In this document: positions 18,615 to 28,130 of the stretch, in pieces | Position numbering within the stretch: the first letter of the stretch is position 1 | Layout of the letters: every line of letters begins with the position of its first letter | From: Desulfuromonas thiophila | GTDB lineage: Bacteria; Desulfobacterota; Desulfuromonadia; Desulfuromonadales; Desulfuromonadaceae | Assembly (NCBI RefSeq): GCF_900101955.1 | Contig: NZ_FNAQ01000004.1 | Coordinates: forward strand, 62,001 to 126,000 | Direction: 5' to 3' | Length of the DNA stretch: 64,000 bases | The notes under the pieces: model-generated | The model's database searches: none | What the model was told of the DNA's origin: nothing | The model's input: only the letters and a program-made list of their open reading frames with translations | Program-made: the position numbers and the translations under genes

Positions 18615-19259
18615 TCAGGCAGGCGGTCGCTGTCCAGTTACCAGAAAAACAGGATAAACCTTTTCTCCACCGGCGCGCTGCTTGCGGATACAATGCGCCG
18701 TCATCGCCCGCACCGCCACCAGCCCCTGCTGGCGCAGCTGTTGCTGCAGCAACTCGCGGTCAATGCCGGCATGTGCTACCCCCTCACCCTGATCATGAAA
18801 GTCGCCGTCCTCCAAATCCAGATCGGCCAGCGCCAGATAGCCGCCGGGGGTCAGGGCTGCCACCAGCCGGGCCACCACGGCGGCGTAATCGGGCACATGA
18901 TGCAACACCATGCTGCTGTAGATCAGTTCGAAGGTGTCCCCTGGTGGCAGCAGAGTGTCGTCCGTTGCCAGAAAGGTCGACACCCGCTCACCCTGCCCCA
19001 GCTCACGGGCCTTCTGTTCGAATACCTGCAGCATGGCCGGCGCCCGGTCGACCCCGGTCAGCGTTGCCAGTTGCGGCAGCAGCAGATAGCTCACCAGCCC
19101 GGTACCACAACCAAATTCGAGCGCCCGTGGGCTGACTGCCAACGGAATTTCGCTGCGGATAGCCCCGGCCACCGCCTGGGCCAGCAGCTGACGCCGGGGT
19201 TTGGCGTCCCAGCTCTGCGCCACGGGATTAAAATCCTTGATGCGTTTATCCTGGGTCAT
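18615..19259 (-). CDS. class I SAM-dependent methyltransferase
   Basis: A 214-residue cytosolic protein. The SAM-binding glycine motif is L-E-F-G-C-G-T-G-L-V-S (about 48-58), followed by acidic residue D in T-G-V-D-R-A (about 70) and the post-motif region Y-S-S-M-V-L-H-H-V-P-D (about 114), as in the UbiE-like/type 11 group. The target cannot be deduced. It starts six bases after the AddA-like helicase stop, so it is the third gene of that operon; the association is not one I can explain. Confidence 0.85.
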   Translation of the reverse strand: MTQDKRIKDFNPVAQSWDAKPRRQLLAQAVAGAIRSEIPLAVSPRALEFGCGTGLVSYLLLPQLATLTGVDRAPAMLQVFEQKARELGQGERVSTFLATDDTLLPPGDTFELIYSSMVLHHVPDYAAVVARLVAALTPGGYLALADLDLEDGDFHDQGEGVAHAGIDRELLQQQLRQQGLVAVRAMTAHCIRKQRAGGEKVYPVFLVTGQRPPA

Positions 19260-19265
19260 GATTCC

Positions 19266-22200
19266 CTATTCTCCTTCGTTGAAATACTCACACCAGCCGT
19301 CCCATAAAGGAAAATACAACGCCGCCCGACAGGGCTGTTGCGGTTGCCACTGGCGGTAGAGCCACAGGTAACGCTCCAGCTGCGGCCCGTAACGCTCCAG
19401 CTGCCGCGCATAGAAAACGGCATGGGCTTCGCCGCTGGCGGGTACGGCGCTTTTGTAATCGACGATCAGCCGTTCACCGCTGCGGGCGTCGACAAAACTA
19501 CGATCAACCACACCCTCGATCCATTCGCCATCACGCCAGCCGGCCAGAGCCTGTTCGCAGACCGCCAGAGGATGCGGTTGCAACAGCCAGGCGCCGCGTT
19601 CACTGGCCAGCACCTGCTGCAGGGTTGCAAGAAGTTCGCGGCTGAGAGCCTCGGCCCGGTCGGCGAATCCCTGTTGACGACAGTGCTGTAACAGCTGCGG
19701 CTGCAGCTGGGCCAGCGCCTGCGGTTGCTGCCAGCAGGGCTGTTGTGCCAGCAGGGCCAGCCACTGATGCAACAGCGTGCCCGCCTGACGCGCCTGCCAG
19801 CGGGCCAGGGGTTCGCCCATTTCGTTCTGCCACCGTCGGGTCAGCCCTGTAGCAACCGCTAACGCCGGCGCGGGCAGCTGCGCCAGCGGCCGGCGCCACA
19901 GGCCCGGCGGTGTTTCCGGCAAAGACGGTAACCTGTCGCGTTCAGCGCTTTCACCGGCCAGCGAATCGGGCAAGCGGGCAAGAAAGTCTTCCTCCACAGC
20001 CGGCCACAGCAGCTGCAACAGGCTGCCGGCCGGCGGCTGGGGCGACTGTTCCGGGCCGGTCAACCGCAGATGACCGAACAGATGCAAGCCCTTGCGGGCC
20101 CGGGTCAGCGCCACATACAGTAAACGCACCCGTTCATGGGCTTCCCGCTCGGCCTCGATCCGTTCAAGCAGGGCATAAACCGGATCGGCCGCCGTCTGTG
20201 TCAGGGTTCCCAAAGGTGCCAGCAGCAAGCCGGCCTCCACATCCTCCTGCCAGCTCAGCAAACGCCGCTGGGGCGGACGGGTGGTCAGGCCCAGACCAGG
20301 CAGCAGCACCTGATCGAACTCCAGACCCTTGGCCTTGTGGATGGTCATCAGACTCACCCGGCAGTTGAGCGGCGCCGCCAGGCGTGCCGGGGTCTGCCGC
20401 AACAGCTCATCGAGCCGGGCAAAGTCGACCAGATCCCCCCCCTGGTCGCAGGCATCGAACACCTCGGCCAGCTGATCCAGACAGGCCCCTTCAGCCGACG
20501 GGTAACAGGCCGACCCTGCCAGCAGATCCCAGCAGTCACGCACCCAGTCATACAGCGGTTGCAAACCACGCTGGTGCTCTGCCCGCGCCAGGGCGGCAGC
20601 CAGCCGCAGCAGCCGCGCCTGGCCCTCGGGCGACAGTTCGCCCAGCAATTCCGGCTCTTGCAGCTGCGCCAACAGATCGGCCTCGGGCCGCTGGGCAATA
20701 CGGGTCAGATCAGCCAATTCCAGACCGCACAGGGGCGAACGCAGCAGTGCCAGCAAACTCAAGTGATCACCCGGCAACAACAGGGCCCGCAGCAGCAACA
20801 CAAAATCCATCACCAGCGGCCGCTGCCCTAGCGCTGCCAAATCCTGCGCCTGACACGGCAGGCCGGCCTGGTGCAACGCCCGCAGCAGCGGAGCCACCTG
20901 ACTGCGCGCCCGTACCAGGATCGCCAGCCGGTCCTGCGGCTCACGCTGCAGCAGTGCCTCCACCAGCGCCGTCAGTTGTCCCGCTTCGGCAACAGCGTCC
21001 CGCCCCAGCTGCGGGTAGAACGTAACCGCGCGACCCGGCAGAGCCGGTAATGCCGCCGTACTGGGGCTGAAGCTGACAGCACCGTCAGCGATACTCTCCT
21101 GACGGGGAAACAGCTGACTACAGCAGAGATTGGTCCAGTCAACCAACTGCTGCTGAGCCCGGAAATTGGTACAGAGTTGCAGGGATTCAAGCCGCACCGG
21201 ACCGATACCGTCGCGCCCGGCACGCAAAAACAGCCCCACCTGAGCCTCGCGAAAACGGTAAATGGACTGCATCGGATCGCCAACGACAAACAGGCTGCGG
21301 CCGTCCCCGGCTGACCAGCCGACCGTCAACCGTTCCAACAGATCGAACTGCAACCAGGAGGTGTCCTGAAATTCATCCACCAGAATATGGCGAATCTGGT
21401 CATCAAGCTGCAGCAGCAGATCGGTCGGCTGCCCCTCCTCGACCAGCGCCTGGCGCGCCCGCAAAGCCATTTCGCAAAAATCGATCTGGCCGTGACGGGC
21501 AAAGACCAGCCACAGCCGCGCCACCAGCGCCGGCAGCAGCTGCCACAAGGCTTCGAGCACGGCCGCCGCCGCATCGGAATAGCGCGGTGGCGGCAGCTGG
21601 CGCAACTGCTGCCAGTCCTGTGCCGGACAGCGGTCGGCCAATTCAGCCAGCAACTCAGTCATCCGGTCCTTCATGCGCGCCGCCGTCCCCTTGCCGGGCG
21701 GAAAACCTCCGTTTTTATCCAGCCGCCGGCGCCACTGACCGGCTGCCGTCAACAGCAGTTCGGCCAGAGCCTGCCAATCGGCCAGTCGCTCTGCCAACGG
21801 TTGCGGAAAGGTTTCAGCCCGGTAATTCGTTAGCGGACTGTCGCTACGGCCAACCTGCTCAGCCGCATAGCGCATCAGCACCTGCAACTCCGCCCGCAAC
21901 GGATCATCAAGCTGATGCCACAGCCGCGTCAGAACCAGCTCCACCCGCTGGCACAGGGCCGCTTCCAGCGCCGCCCGATCCGGTTGGTGTCCGCTGGCTG
22001 AGAGATGACGCAGCCACTGATCGCGCCGCTGCAGCAAATCGATCAGCAAGTCCTCCAGCAGAGCCGTGCGGTTGTCCAAGTGGCACACCAGTCGTGCCAC
22101 CGCCGCGTTGAGTTGGGCATCTTCATGATGCAGATGGAGGGTCTCAGCCACGGCCTGGCGGTAAAGGGCCTGCGGCTGCGGCTGAACCTGCGGCAGGGCG

Positions 22201-22607
22201 CCCAGCCGGCTGAGCCAGGGCATGCGCCGTACCAGACTGGCATTGAAGCTGTCAATGGTCTGAATGGCCAACTGATCGGGGAACTGGCGCAGATTCCAGC
22301 CACTCTGGGCATCTCGGGCCAGGGCGGCGCAGGCCAGCTCACGCGTGATGCGTGCATGGGCTGACAGCTCGGCCGGCGCAGGGGTTGCCGCCTGATCGAG
22401 GGCGGCAAGGATGCGGTGGCGCATCTCCGCTGCCGCCTTGCGGGTAAAGGTCATCGCCAGAATTTGTTCAGGCTGATCGACACCGGCCAGCAACGCCAGA
22501 TAGCGCTGAATCAACAGTTCGGTCTTGCCCGAGCCGGCCGGCGCCCGCACCAGACAACTGCAACGCGGATCGATGGCCCGGCGGCGCTGTTCAGCATCCT
22601 TCAGCAT
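19266..22607 (-). CDS. UvrD/AddA-like helicase-nuclease
   Basis: A 1113-residue superfamily 1 helicase. Walker A is R-A-P-A-G-S-G-K-T-E-L-L (about 22), motif Ia M-T-F-T-R-K-A-A-A-E-M, motif II I-L-V-D-E-F-Q-D-T-S, motif III V-V-G-D-P-M-Q-S-I-Y-R-F-R, motif V L-M-T-I-H-K-A-K-G-L-E-F and motif VI Y-V-A-L-T-R-A-R. The C-terminal ~170 residues show a PD-(D/E)xK nuclease pattern (E-G-V-V-D ... I-V-D-Y-K-S-A). Together with the next gene this resembles AddAB/RecBCD-type double-strand-break end resection. ATG 22607 follows AGGAGGG and overlaps the partner gene end by 17 bases; the long upstream extension in the same frame lies inside the partner gene and is not coding. Confidence 0.9.
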   Translation of the reverse strand: MLKDAEQRRRAIDPRCSCLVRAPAGSGKTELLIQRYLALLAGVDQPEQILAMTFTRKAAAEMRHRILAALDQAATPAPAELSAHARITRELACAALARDAQSGWNLRQFPDQLAIQTIDSFNASLVRRMPWLSRLGALPQVQPQPQALYRQAVAETLHLHHEDAQLNAAVARLVCHLDNRTALLEDLLIDLLQRRDQWLRHLSASGHQPDRAALEAALCQRVELVLTRLWHQLDDPLRAELQVLMRYAAEQVGRSDSPLTNYRAETFPQPLAERLADWQALAELLLTAAGQWRRRLDKNGGFPPGKGTAARMKDRMTELLAELADRCPAQDWQQLRQLPPPRYSDAAAAVLEALWQLLPALVARLWLVFARHGQIDFCEMALRARQALVEEGQPTDLLLQLDDQIRHILVDEFQDTSWLQFDLLERLTVGWSAGDGRSLFVVGDPMQSIYRFREAQVGLFLRAGRDGIGPVRLESLQLCTNFRAQQQLVDWTNLCCSQLFPRQESIADGAVSFSPSTAALPALPGRAVTFYPQLGRDAVAEAGQLTALVEALLQREPQDRLAILVRARSQVAPLLRALHQAGLPCQAQDLAALGQRPLVMDFVLLLRALLLPGDHLSLLALLRSPLCGLELADLTRIAQRPEADLLAQLQEPELLGELSPEGQARLLRLAAALARAEHQRGLQPLYDWVRDCWDLLAGSACYPSAEGACLDQLAEVFDACDQGGDLVDFARLDELLRQTPARLAAPLNCRVSLMTIHKAKGLEFDQVLLPGLGLTTRPPQRRLLSWQEDVEAGLLLAPLGTLTQTAADPVYALLERIEAEREAHERVRLLYVALTRARKGLHLFGHLRLTGPEQSPQPPAGSLLQLLWPAVEEDFLARLPDSLAGESAERDRLPSLPETPPGLWRRPLAQLPAPALAVATGLTRRWQNEMGEPLARWQARQAGTLLHQWLALLAQQPCWQQPQALAQLQPQLLQHCRQQGFADRAEALSRELLATLQQVLASERGAWLLQPHPLAVCEQALAGWRDGEWIEGVVDRSFVDARSGERLIVDYKSAVPASGEAHAVFYARQLERYGPQLERYLWLYRQWQPQQPCRAALYFPLWDGWCEYFNEGE

Positions 22608-25179
22608 CGCTACCCTCCTGCTGGTCGCGCAGCGTGATCCGACACAGCGGCTGCAGATCACAGTTCCGGCAAACCTGTGGCTGGGCCGGCTGCACGGCAG
22701 CGGCGCCATCGGCCACGGCCTGCGCCAGCGCTTCGATCTGGTCACGCCACTGCTGACACAGCTCGCGCCAGTCACCAACCGCCAGTGGCTCAACCCCCGG
22801 CAGATCGTCCAGCGTCCCCAGGGCGGCAAACCGGCAGTCATCCGGCCGCAGCTGGGCAAAGGCCACGCCAGCGACCGGGCCCGGCAAGGGAGCATAGAGC
22901 GCATAGAGCGGCAACTGTGGCTCCAGCAGGGGCAGCTGCTGCAACACCCTGGCACTGCTGCGAGCGGTTTTGTAATCGATGACCAGGACCGAACCTGCCG
23001 CACTGCGATCAAGCCGGTCACAGATCAGCCGCAGCTGCAGCGGTCCGACGCTGACCTGACAGACCTGCTCCAGCTGTTCCACGCTGAAAGCACCCCGCTG
23101 CCGTTCCAGCCGCTGCCATTGCAACGCCAACTCCAGCAAGCGGTCAGCCTCCAGCGGCCAGAACTCGCGCTGCTGCAAATCCGGCCAGACGCCCGCCGAA
23201 GACGATGCCAGATCGGCCAGCAACTGCTGCAGCAGCTGACGGCAAGCGTTCTCGTCCCGGTGCAGCAAGGCGACGCTGCTGCCGAGCTGCTGCCAGAACT
23301 CCTGCAGCAAACGATGGATCAGGGTGCCGCGCTGGCGGGCATCGAAGCCACCAGCCGGCTCCTCCAGCGCCCGCAGGCCCAGTCGATGGCGGGCATAAGC
23401 CTTAAACGGACAGTGCGCCTGGTCACGCAACAGGGCTGCGCCACCGCGCGCCGGATCGCCAGCGGTCACCAGCGGCAGACCACGGCTGTCATTTTGGCAC
23501 TCCAGCGCCACCACAGGCGGCGCGGCGGCCAGGGCGCCAGCCGGTTCCGGCAGTGGCGGCTGCTGCAGCTGCAGCAATGGCGAGGGGCGCCGCTGAATAG
23601 CTGCCTCGTCGGCACTGTCGCGACGGGAGCAGCTGAAACAAACCGTGCTGGCAGCGCCGGCCAGGCGCTGCAACTGCTGCCGGGCAAAACGCAGTTCGCG
23701 GTCCTGGCTGGCCCGCGGCATGTCGAGCCGCTGTTGCAGCCAGCGGGGCAGAAAGGGCTGAGGGTCGAGGGCGGCGGGCAGTTCCTGATCGTGCAGGCCC
23801 ATAACCCAAAGCGCATCGGCTTGCAGACCGGCACTTTCCAGCAAACCCACCACCTGCACCGGCTCATCGGCCGCCTCGGGCTGAAACAGGATCTGATCGG
23901 CCAGTTGTTCCAGCCAGGCCAGTGCCTGGCGGCGATCACAGACCGGCAACACGCGATCAAGGCTGCACAGAGCCGGCAACAGTTTTTCCTGCCAGCTCTC
24001 CAGCAACTGATAGGTGGCGCTGTCAAGGGCCCGCTCACCAGGCCAGCCGGCCTGCTCCAGCCAGGCACTAAAACGCCCGGCCCAGGCCGAACAGGGCAAC
24101 CGTTCGCGGCAGCAGCTCTGTTGGGCCAGCAGCTCGGCCAGGCGCACGGCAGCAGTATCGACCGGCTGGCGCCGCAACAGATCGACACAGGTGGCGCAGT
24201 CGGCCCGGCGCAAACGCGCCTGCCGCAGAGCCAGATCAGCGCGGACCCGCTGCTCCCGTTGACTGCAACCGCCCGCCAGAAACGGCGAACGCAGCAAATA
24301 ACTCAGTTCGCTGCGGGCCAGGGGCTCCTGTACGCTTAGAAAACGCAAGGCGGTCTGGATGGGCCCGAACTGGCTCAGCGGTCGACCGAGCGACAGGTTG
24401 GCTGCCACCTTGCGGCGAGCCAGCGCCCGGCTCAGAGGCTGGCGCAGCGCCTCCAGCCGGGGGACCACGATCAGACGTCGGCCGGGGGTAACCGCCGCCC
24501 AATCAACCAAGGCCGTCAGTTCATCATTCAGGCTGTCGAACAGGCGAAAACGGGGGGGCTGGGGCGGCGCAGCGGCAACGGCGGGTTCAATCAGTTGACA
24601 GCCACACTGGCGCAGCTGATCGCACAGCTGATGGAGATCCGGTGCCATTTCATCAAAACCGGCCAGGACCAGCCGTTCCGGTGGCGTCAGGCGACCGGCA
24701 GCAAAGGCCTGGCACAGATAAGGTGGCAGGGCCGCCTCGTCCAGCCAGTCCTGCTGGCGGCAGTGAACCAGATAGGCCTGCTGCCAGCGCACGAAGGCCT
24801 GTTCCTCGGCTCGCGCCGGCGCGTAGCGTCCCACCAAGCGATAGGCACAGCTGAGGCGATGCGCTGCCATGGCCTGCTCGGCCGTGGCGCCCAACTGCAG
24901 CAGTTGCAGGCCACAGCGGGCAGCATCGTCACGGATCACCTGCTGCCACACGGCCTGCTGCTGCGGCCGGTTGAGCAGTCGGCCGGGCTCACCCAGTAGC
25001 GCCAACTGACGGACAAACCAGCTGGCCAGATCCTCCACCAGCGGCACCGGCCAGGCCATGGCCTGCTGGCGACAGTGTTCGTAATAGTGCTGCAGCAGAT
25101 GGCGGGCCAGCCGGCGATTGACCGTGATGATGGGGGTGGCGGCCTGCAATTCAGGCCACAGCTGGGCAAACAACGCCAT
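22591..25179 (-). CDS. AddB-like inactivated helicase / Fe-S nuclease (probable DNA repair protein)
   Basis: An 862-residue partner of the helicase. No Walker A is visible, as in AddB-type scaffolds. The C-terminal part (about 610-862) has a PD-(D/E)xK nuclease core, C-D-R-L-D-R and V-I-D-Y-K-T-A-R, framed by cysteines in A-H-C-P-F-K-A-Y-A (about 580) and V-C-R-N-C-D-L-Q-P-L-C (about 840), the arrangement of the 4Fe-4S staple in AddB/Dna2-type nucleases. Expected to work with the helicase to process DNA ends and find a Chi-like site. Start ATG 25179 has AAGGTG six bases upstream. Confidence 0.82.
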   Translation of the reverse strand: MALFAQLWPELQAATPIITVNRRLARHLLQHYYEHCRQQAMAWPVPLVEDLASWFVRQLALLGEPGRLLNRPQQQAVWQQVIRDDAARCGLQLLQLGATAEQAMAAHRLSCAYRLVGRYAPARAEEQAFVRWQQAYLVHCRQQDWLDEAALPPYLCQAFAAGRLTPPERLVLAGFDEMAPDLHQLCDQLRQCGCQLIEPAVAAAPPQPPRFRLFDSLNDELTALVDWAAVTPGRRLIVVPRLEALRQPLSRALARRKVAANLSLGRPLSQFGPIQTALRFLSVQEPLARSELSYLLRSPFLAGGCSQREQRVRADLALRQARLRRADCATCVDLLRRQPVDTAAVRLAELLAQQSCCRERLPCSAWAGRFSAWLEQAGWPGERALDSATYQLLESWQEKLLPALCSLDRVLPVCDRRQALAWLEQLADQILFQPEAADEPVQVVGLLESAGLQADALWVMGLHDQELPAALDPQPFLPRWLQQRLDMPRASQDRELRFARQQLQRLAGAASTVCFSCSRRDSADEAAIQRRPSPLLQLQQPPLPEPAGALAAAPPVVALECQNDSRGLPLVTAGDPARGGAALLRDQAHCPFKAYARHRLGLRALEEPAGGFDARQRGTLIHRLLQEFWQQLGSSVALLHRDENACRQLLQQLLADLASSSAGVWPDLQQREFWPLEADRLLELALQWQRLERQRGAFSVEQLEQVCQVSVGPLQLRLICDRLDRSAAGSVLVIDYKTARSSARVLQQLPLLEPQLPLYALYAPLPGPVAGVAFAQLRPDDCRFAALGTLDDLPGVEPLAVGDWRELCQQWRDQIEALAQAVADGAAAVQPAQPQVCRNCDLQPLCRITLRDQQEGSDAEGC

Positions 25180-25223
25180 GGTTACACCTTGGGGAGGGGA
25201 ATTTGACAAAAACGCGCTGGCGA

Positions 25224-26639
25224 TCAGCCGTCGTTTGCGTCGGGCACAAACCGCAGCCGGTAAACCAGTCCGGCCAGAGCGTCGCCCAGATAGAGGGCGC
25301 CATCGGGGCCAATGGCCAGCGCCGTGGGCAGCCCCTGCAGGCGGCGACCATTGTGCCAGCCGCGTACCAGATCAATCCCCCAGCCCAGGGGCTGACCTGC
25401 CTCATCAAGGGGAACACCCAGCAGGCGATAGCTGCCAGCCGGCCCATCGTCCCCCTGCCCCTGCACCACCAGATAAAGCATGGCACGCAGCGGTGCAGGC
25501 GCAGCCAGAGAGCTGCCAAACTGCAGCGCGGTCGGCAACAGTGCCGGCGGCAGCTGCAGCAGCGGCGCGACTGTCTGCTGGCACACCGCGGTGGTCCCCC
25601 AGGTGACATCGGGCTGCTGGCGGCCGAAACAGAAAGGCCAACCGTAATCGGCCTGCGGCCTGACCACATTCACCTCATTGGGCAGCCGGGTAAAATCGAG
25701 TCGCGGCGGTGCGACCTCCGTTGCCCAGACCTCGTTGCGCAACGGATGCCAGGCCAGCCCGCCGCACTGATGCAGCCCCACGGCATGCAACTCCGCCGGT
25801 GCCGCTGCCGTGGCCGGCAAGTCGATCCGCAGCAGTGTGCCCAGCCGCCAGTCAGTCAGCGGCGGCTGAACACCGATACCGGCCACCGGCAGATACAGAG
25901 TCCGGCCTGACGGGCTCAACAGGGGACGGTATTCACCCGCCGCGGCGCGGGGCAGCTTTAGCCCCAGCGCCTGCAACGGTGCCCCGCCGCGCGGCAGGCG
26001 CACGACATCGGTAGCGGTCGCCAACAGCATCCGGCCATCCTGCCAGCACAACCCCATGGGCCGGTCGAGGCCATCGACAACCAGCCGGCGACGATCATAC
26101 CAGCCATCGGCGTCACTGTCGGACAGGCACAGCACCCGCCCCAGAGCGGTCTGGCTCAGCCACAGGCGTCCCTGGTCGTCGAATGTCAGGGCCCGCACAT
26201 CGGCAACGGCGTCGGCTACCACCGTCAGCTCGATGCCCTGTGCCACCTGCAACGACAACGCCGGCAACAGCCGCCGCGGCGTCGCACTGCAAAAACGGAT
26301 CGAATCAGACTGCAGCGGCAGCAGCGTCTTGAGCCAGGGGCCAAGCTGCTCACGGGCAACCGCATCCTCATGCAAGCGCAGCACCCTCACCTCGGTCAGC
26401 GGCGGCGGCCACAGTCGCTGCTGCAGCGCATACGCGCTCAGCACCGACAGGGGAATGGCAATAATCAGCACACCACGCCCGAAACGGCGGCCGAACAACG
26501 CCAGACAGGCACCAATGGCGAAGGTGGCCACAAACCAGCTCAAAGCCGTTGGTAGCGGCAACCGTGGCGCGGCCAGGGCAAGCAGGACCGCTGCAGTCTG
26601 CAGCAGCAGACAGGCGCAGAAAAAAAGCAGCCCCATCAT
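25224..26639 (-). CDS. membrane-anchored sorbosone/glucose-dehydrogenase-like beta-propeller
   Basis: A 471-residue protein. Three hydrophobic helices occupy about 1-75, then a YliI/GdhB-like beta-propeller faces the periplasm: repeated segments of the type V-x-A-L-T-F-D-D-x-G-R-L-W, P-M-G-L-C-W-Q-D-G-R-M-L-L-A, G-G-L-A-W-H-P, E-V-N-V-V-R-P-Q-A-D-Y-G-W-P and L-A-I-G-P-D-G-A-L-Y-L-G-D. Soluble relatives oxidise aldoses with PQQ, but many family members are of unknown function and an obvious PQQ-binding His/Asp set cannot be confirmed by eye. The two first codons are both ATG with a weak GGGCGG site. It lies 44 bases upstream of the AddB-like gene; function in that context is unclear. Confidence 0.6.
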   Translation of the reverse strand: MMGLLFFCACLLLQTAAVLLALAAPRLPLPTALSWFVATFAIGACLALFGRRFGRGVLIIAIPLSVLSAYALQQRLWPPPLTEVRVLRLHEDAVAREQLGPWLKTLLPLQSDSIRFCSATPRRLLPALSLQVAQGIELTVVADAVADVRALTFDDQGRLWLSQTALGRVLCLSDSDADGWYDRRRLVVDGLDRPMGLCWQDGRMLLATATDVVRLPRGGAPLQALGLKLPRAAAGEYRPLLSPSGRTLYLPVAGIGVQPPLTDWRLGTLLRIDLPATAAAPAELHAVGLHQCGGLAWHPLRNEVWATEVAPPRLDFTRLPNEVNVVRPQADYGWPFCFGRQQPDVTWGTTAVCQQTVAPLLQLPPALLPTALQFGSSLAAPAPLRAMLYLVVQGQGDDGPAGSYRLLGVPLDEAGQPLGWGIDLVRGWHNGRRLQGLPTALAIGPDGALYLGDALAGLVYRLRFVPDANDG

Positions 26640-26669
26640 GCCGCCCTACCGGGTACGCGGCCGCACCGG

Positions 26670-27665
26670 CTATTGACCCAGCACCACACCAGGCACCAGA
26701 TAATTGCGCACATAGTCAGCGACGGCATCCGTCAGGTGATAGCCCGTACCGGCGTAGCCGGCTCGCCGCAGCCGGTCGGTATTGGCACAGGTATAGTACT
26801 GGTAACGGTCGCGCAGTTGCGACGGCATGCCGATATAGTCAATGGCCGGCTCGCGCCCGAGGGCGGCGAAAATGGCCCAGGCCAGCTCATTCCAGCTATG
26901 AGCCTGGCAGCTGCCGATATTGAACAGGCCATTGACCTGGGGATGATCAAGGAAAAACAGGGTCATGTCGACCACATCCTTGACGTAGACGAAATCGCGC
27001 TGCTGCTCACCATCGGCATAGTCAGGGCGATAGGATTTGAACAGACCGATGCGGCCGGTGGCGACAATCTGCTCATAGGCCTTGATCACCAGCGAGCGCA
27101 TTTCACCCTTATGGTATTCGTTGGGGCCGAACACGTTGAAAAACTTCAGCCCGACACAGGAATCAAGCAACCCCTGCCGACGGAGCCACAGATCAAACAG
27201 ATGCTTGGAATAACCGTACATGTTGAGCGGCCGCAACTGTTCCAGAGCGGCGGCATCATCATCGAAGCCCTGGGTGCCATCGCCATAGGTGGCCGCACTC
27301 GAAGCGTAGATGAACCGTGCTCCGCTACGCCGGGCCAGCAACGCCATCTGCTGGCTGTAGGCGACATTGTTCTGCATCAGATAGCGGGCGTCCCGTTCGG
27401 TGGTGGCTGAACAGGCTCCCAGATGAAAAATAGCGTCGAGCGGCAGCCCCCGTTCGCCCAGGTGCTGTCCCAGGCGATCAGCCAGCACCAGCTCAAGAAA
27501 CTGATCCTTTTCCAGATAGTCCCGGTAACGCAGCGGCACCAGATTCTTCCACTTGTCCCCGTTTCCCAGCGCATCGACAATCAGAATGTCCTCGTGGCCC
27601 AGCTGATTCAGCCGCCAAACCAGAGCACTGCCGATAAAGCCGGCGCCTCCCGTGACTACAAGCAT
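26670..27665 (-). CDS. hldD: ADP-L-glycero-D-manno-heptose 6-epimerase
   Basis: A 331-residue short-chain dehydrogenase/epimerase making the heptose donor for the LPS inner core. The NADP loop T-G-G-A-G-F-I-G-S-A is at residue 5-14; Ser/Tyr/Lys are seen in S-S-A-A-T-Y-G-D-G (about 115) and Y-G-Y-S-K-H (about 140), and N-V-F-G-P-N-E-Y-H-K-G-E-M-R-S (about 172) is specific to HldD. Start ATG 27665 has GGAGT at seven bases. Its presence, with LptE, shows an LPS-bearing outer membrane. Confidence 0.94.
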   Translation of the reverse strand: MLVVTGGAGFIGSALVWRLNQLGHEDILIVDALGNGDKWKNLVPLRYRDYLEKDQFLELVLADRLGQHLGERGLPLDAIFHLGACSATTERDARYLMQNNVAYSQQMALLARRSGARFIYASSAATYGDGTQGFDDDAAALEQLRPLNMYGYSKHLFDLWLRRQGLLDSCVGLKFFNVFGPNEYHKGEMRSLVIKAYEQIVATGRIGLFKSYRPDYADGEQQRDFVYVKDVVDMTLFFLDHPQVNGLFNIGSCQAHSWNELAWAIFAALGREPAIDYIGMPSQLRDRYQYYTCANTDRLRRAGYAGTGYHLTDAVADYVRNYLVPGVVLGQ

Positions 27666-27984
27666 CGCTTTGACTCCTTTGTTTTGCAGTAAAAGAGAAT
27701 CCGATGGCCGGCCCGGACCACCACAGTGGCCCCGCCGCCAGCGCCGGATTCTAGCACGAGCATCGGCCAGGACCGGATCTTTTTAGTCTATTCAGGATAT
27801 AACGGCGTTATGCCTCACCCTTCTGCCAGCCCGACAATATTTTTCGCGACAGTAAAAAATGATGGTCAGAACTGCCAGCAAGCTGATACGGTGCGGCAGG
27901 AAAAATCCGAGCAAGCTTCCCTGAAAACAGCTAAACAGGGTTCTGTTTTTTTAGTTGCCACCGTCCCCCACCCGCCTTTTCGCC

Positions 27985-28014
27985 TTGACAAGAACGCAAG
28001 CCCGAGACTATCTT
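27985..28014 (+). promoter_or_regulatory. putative promoter of the malic enzyme gene
   Basis: TTGACA (27985-27990) and TATCTT (28009-28014) are 18 bases apart, about 115 bases before the ATG of the malic enzyme. The whole 465-base gap 27666-28130 otherwise holds no gene; it is AT-richer than its surroundings and must contain the divergent hldD promoter as well, which I cannot place. Confidence 0.5.
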
Positions 28015-28130
28015 CCGTTTTTAACATCATTAAAAGAGCTGTGGCGCAGTGAATACCTGACAATGTCGCTTTGTTGCTCCCAATGGCGCCTACCGATTTT
28101 TACCGCGACTAAAAAAGAAAGGGTGGTTTT

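Noticed and set aside
22525-24339. 604-codon plus-strand frame inside the AddB-like gene
   Set aside because: Gln/Arg-rich shadow; the minus-strand gene has the nuclease and cysteine motifs and a good ribosome site.
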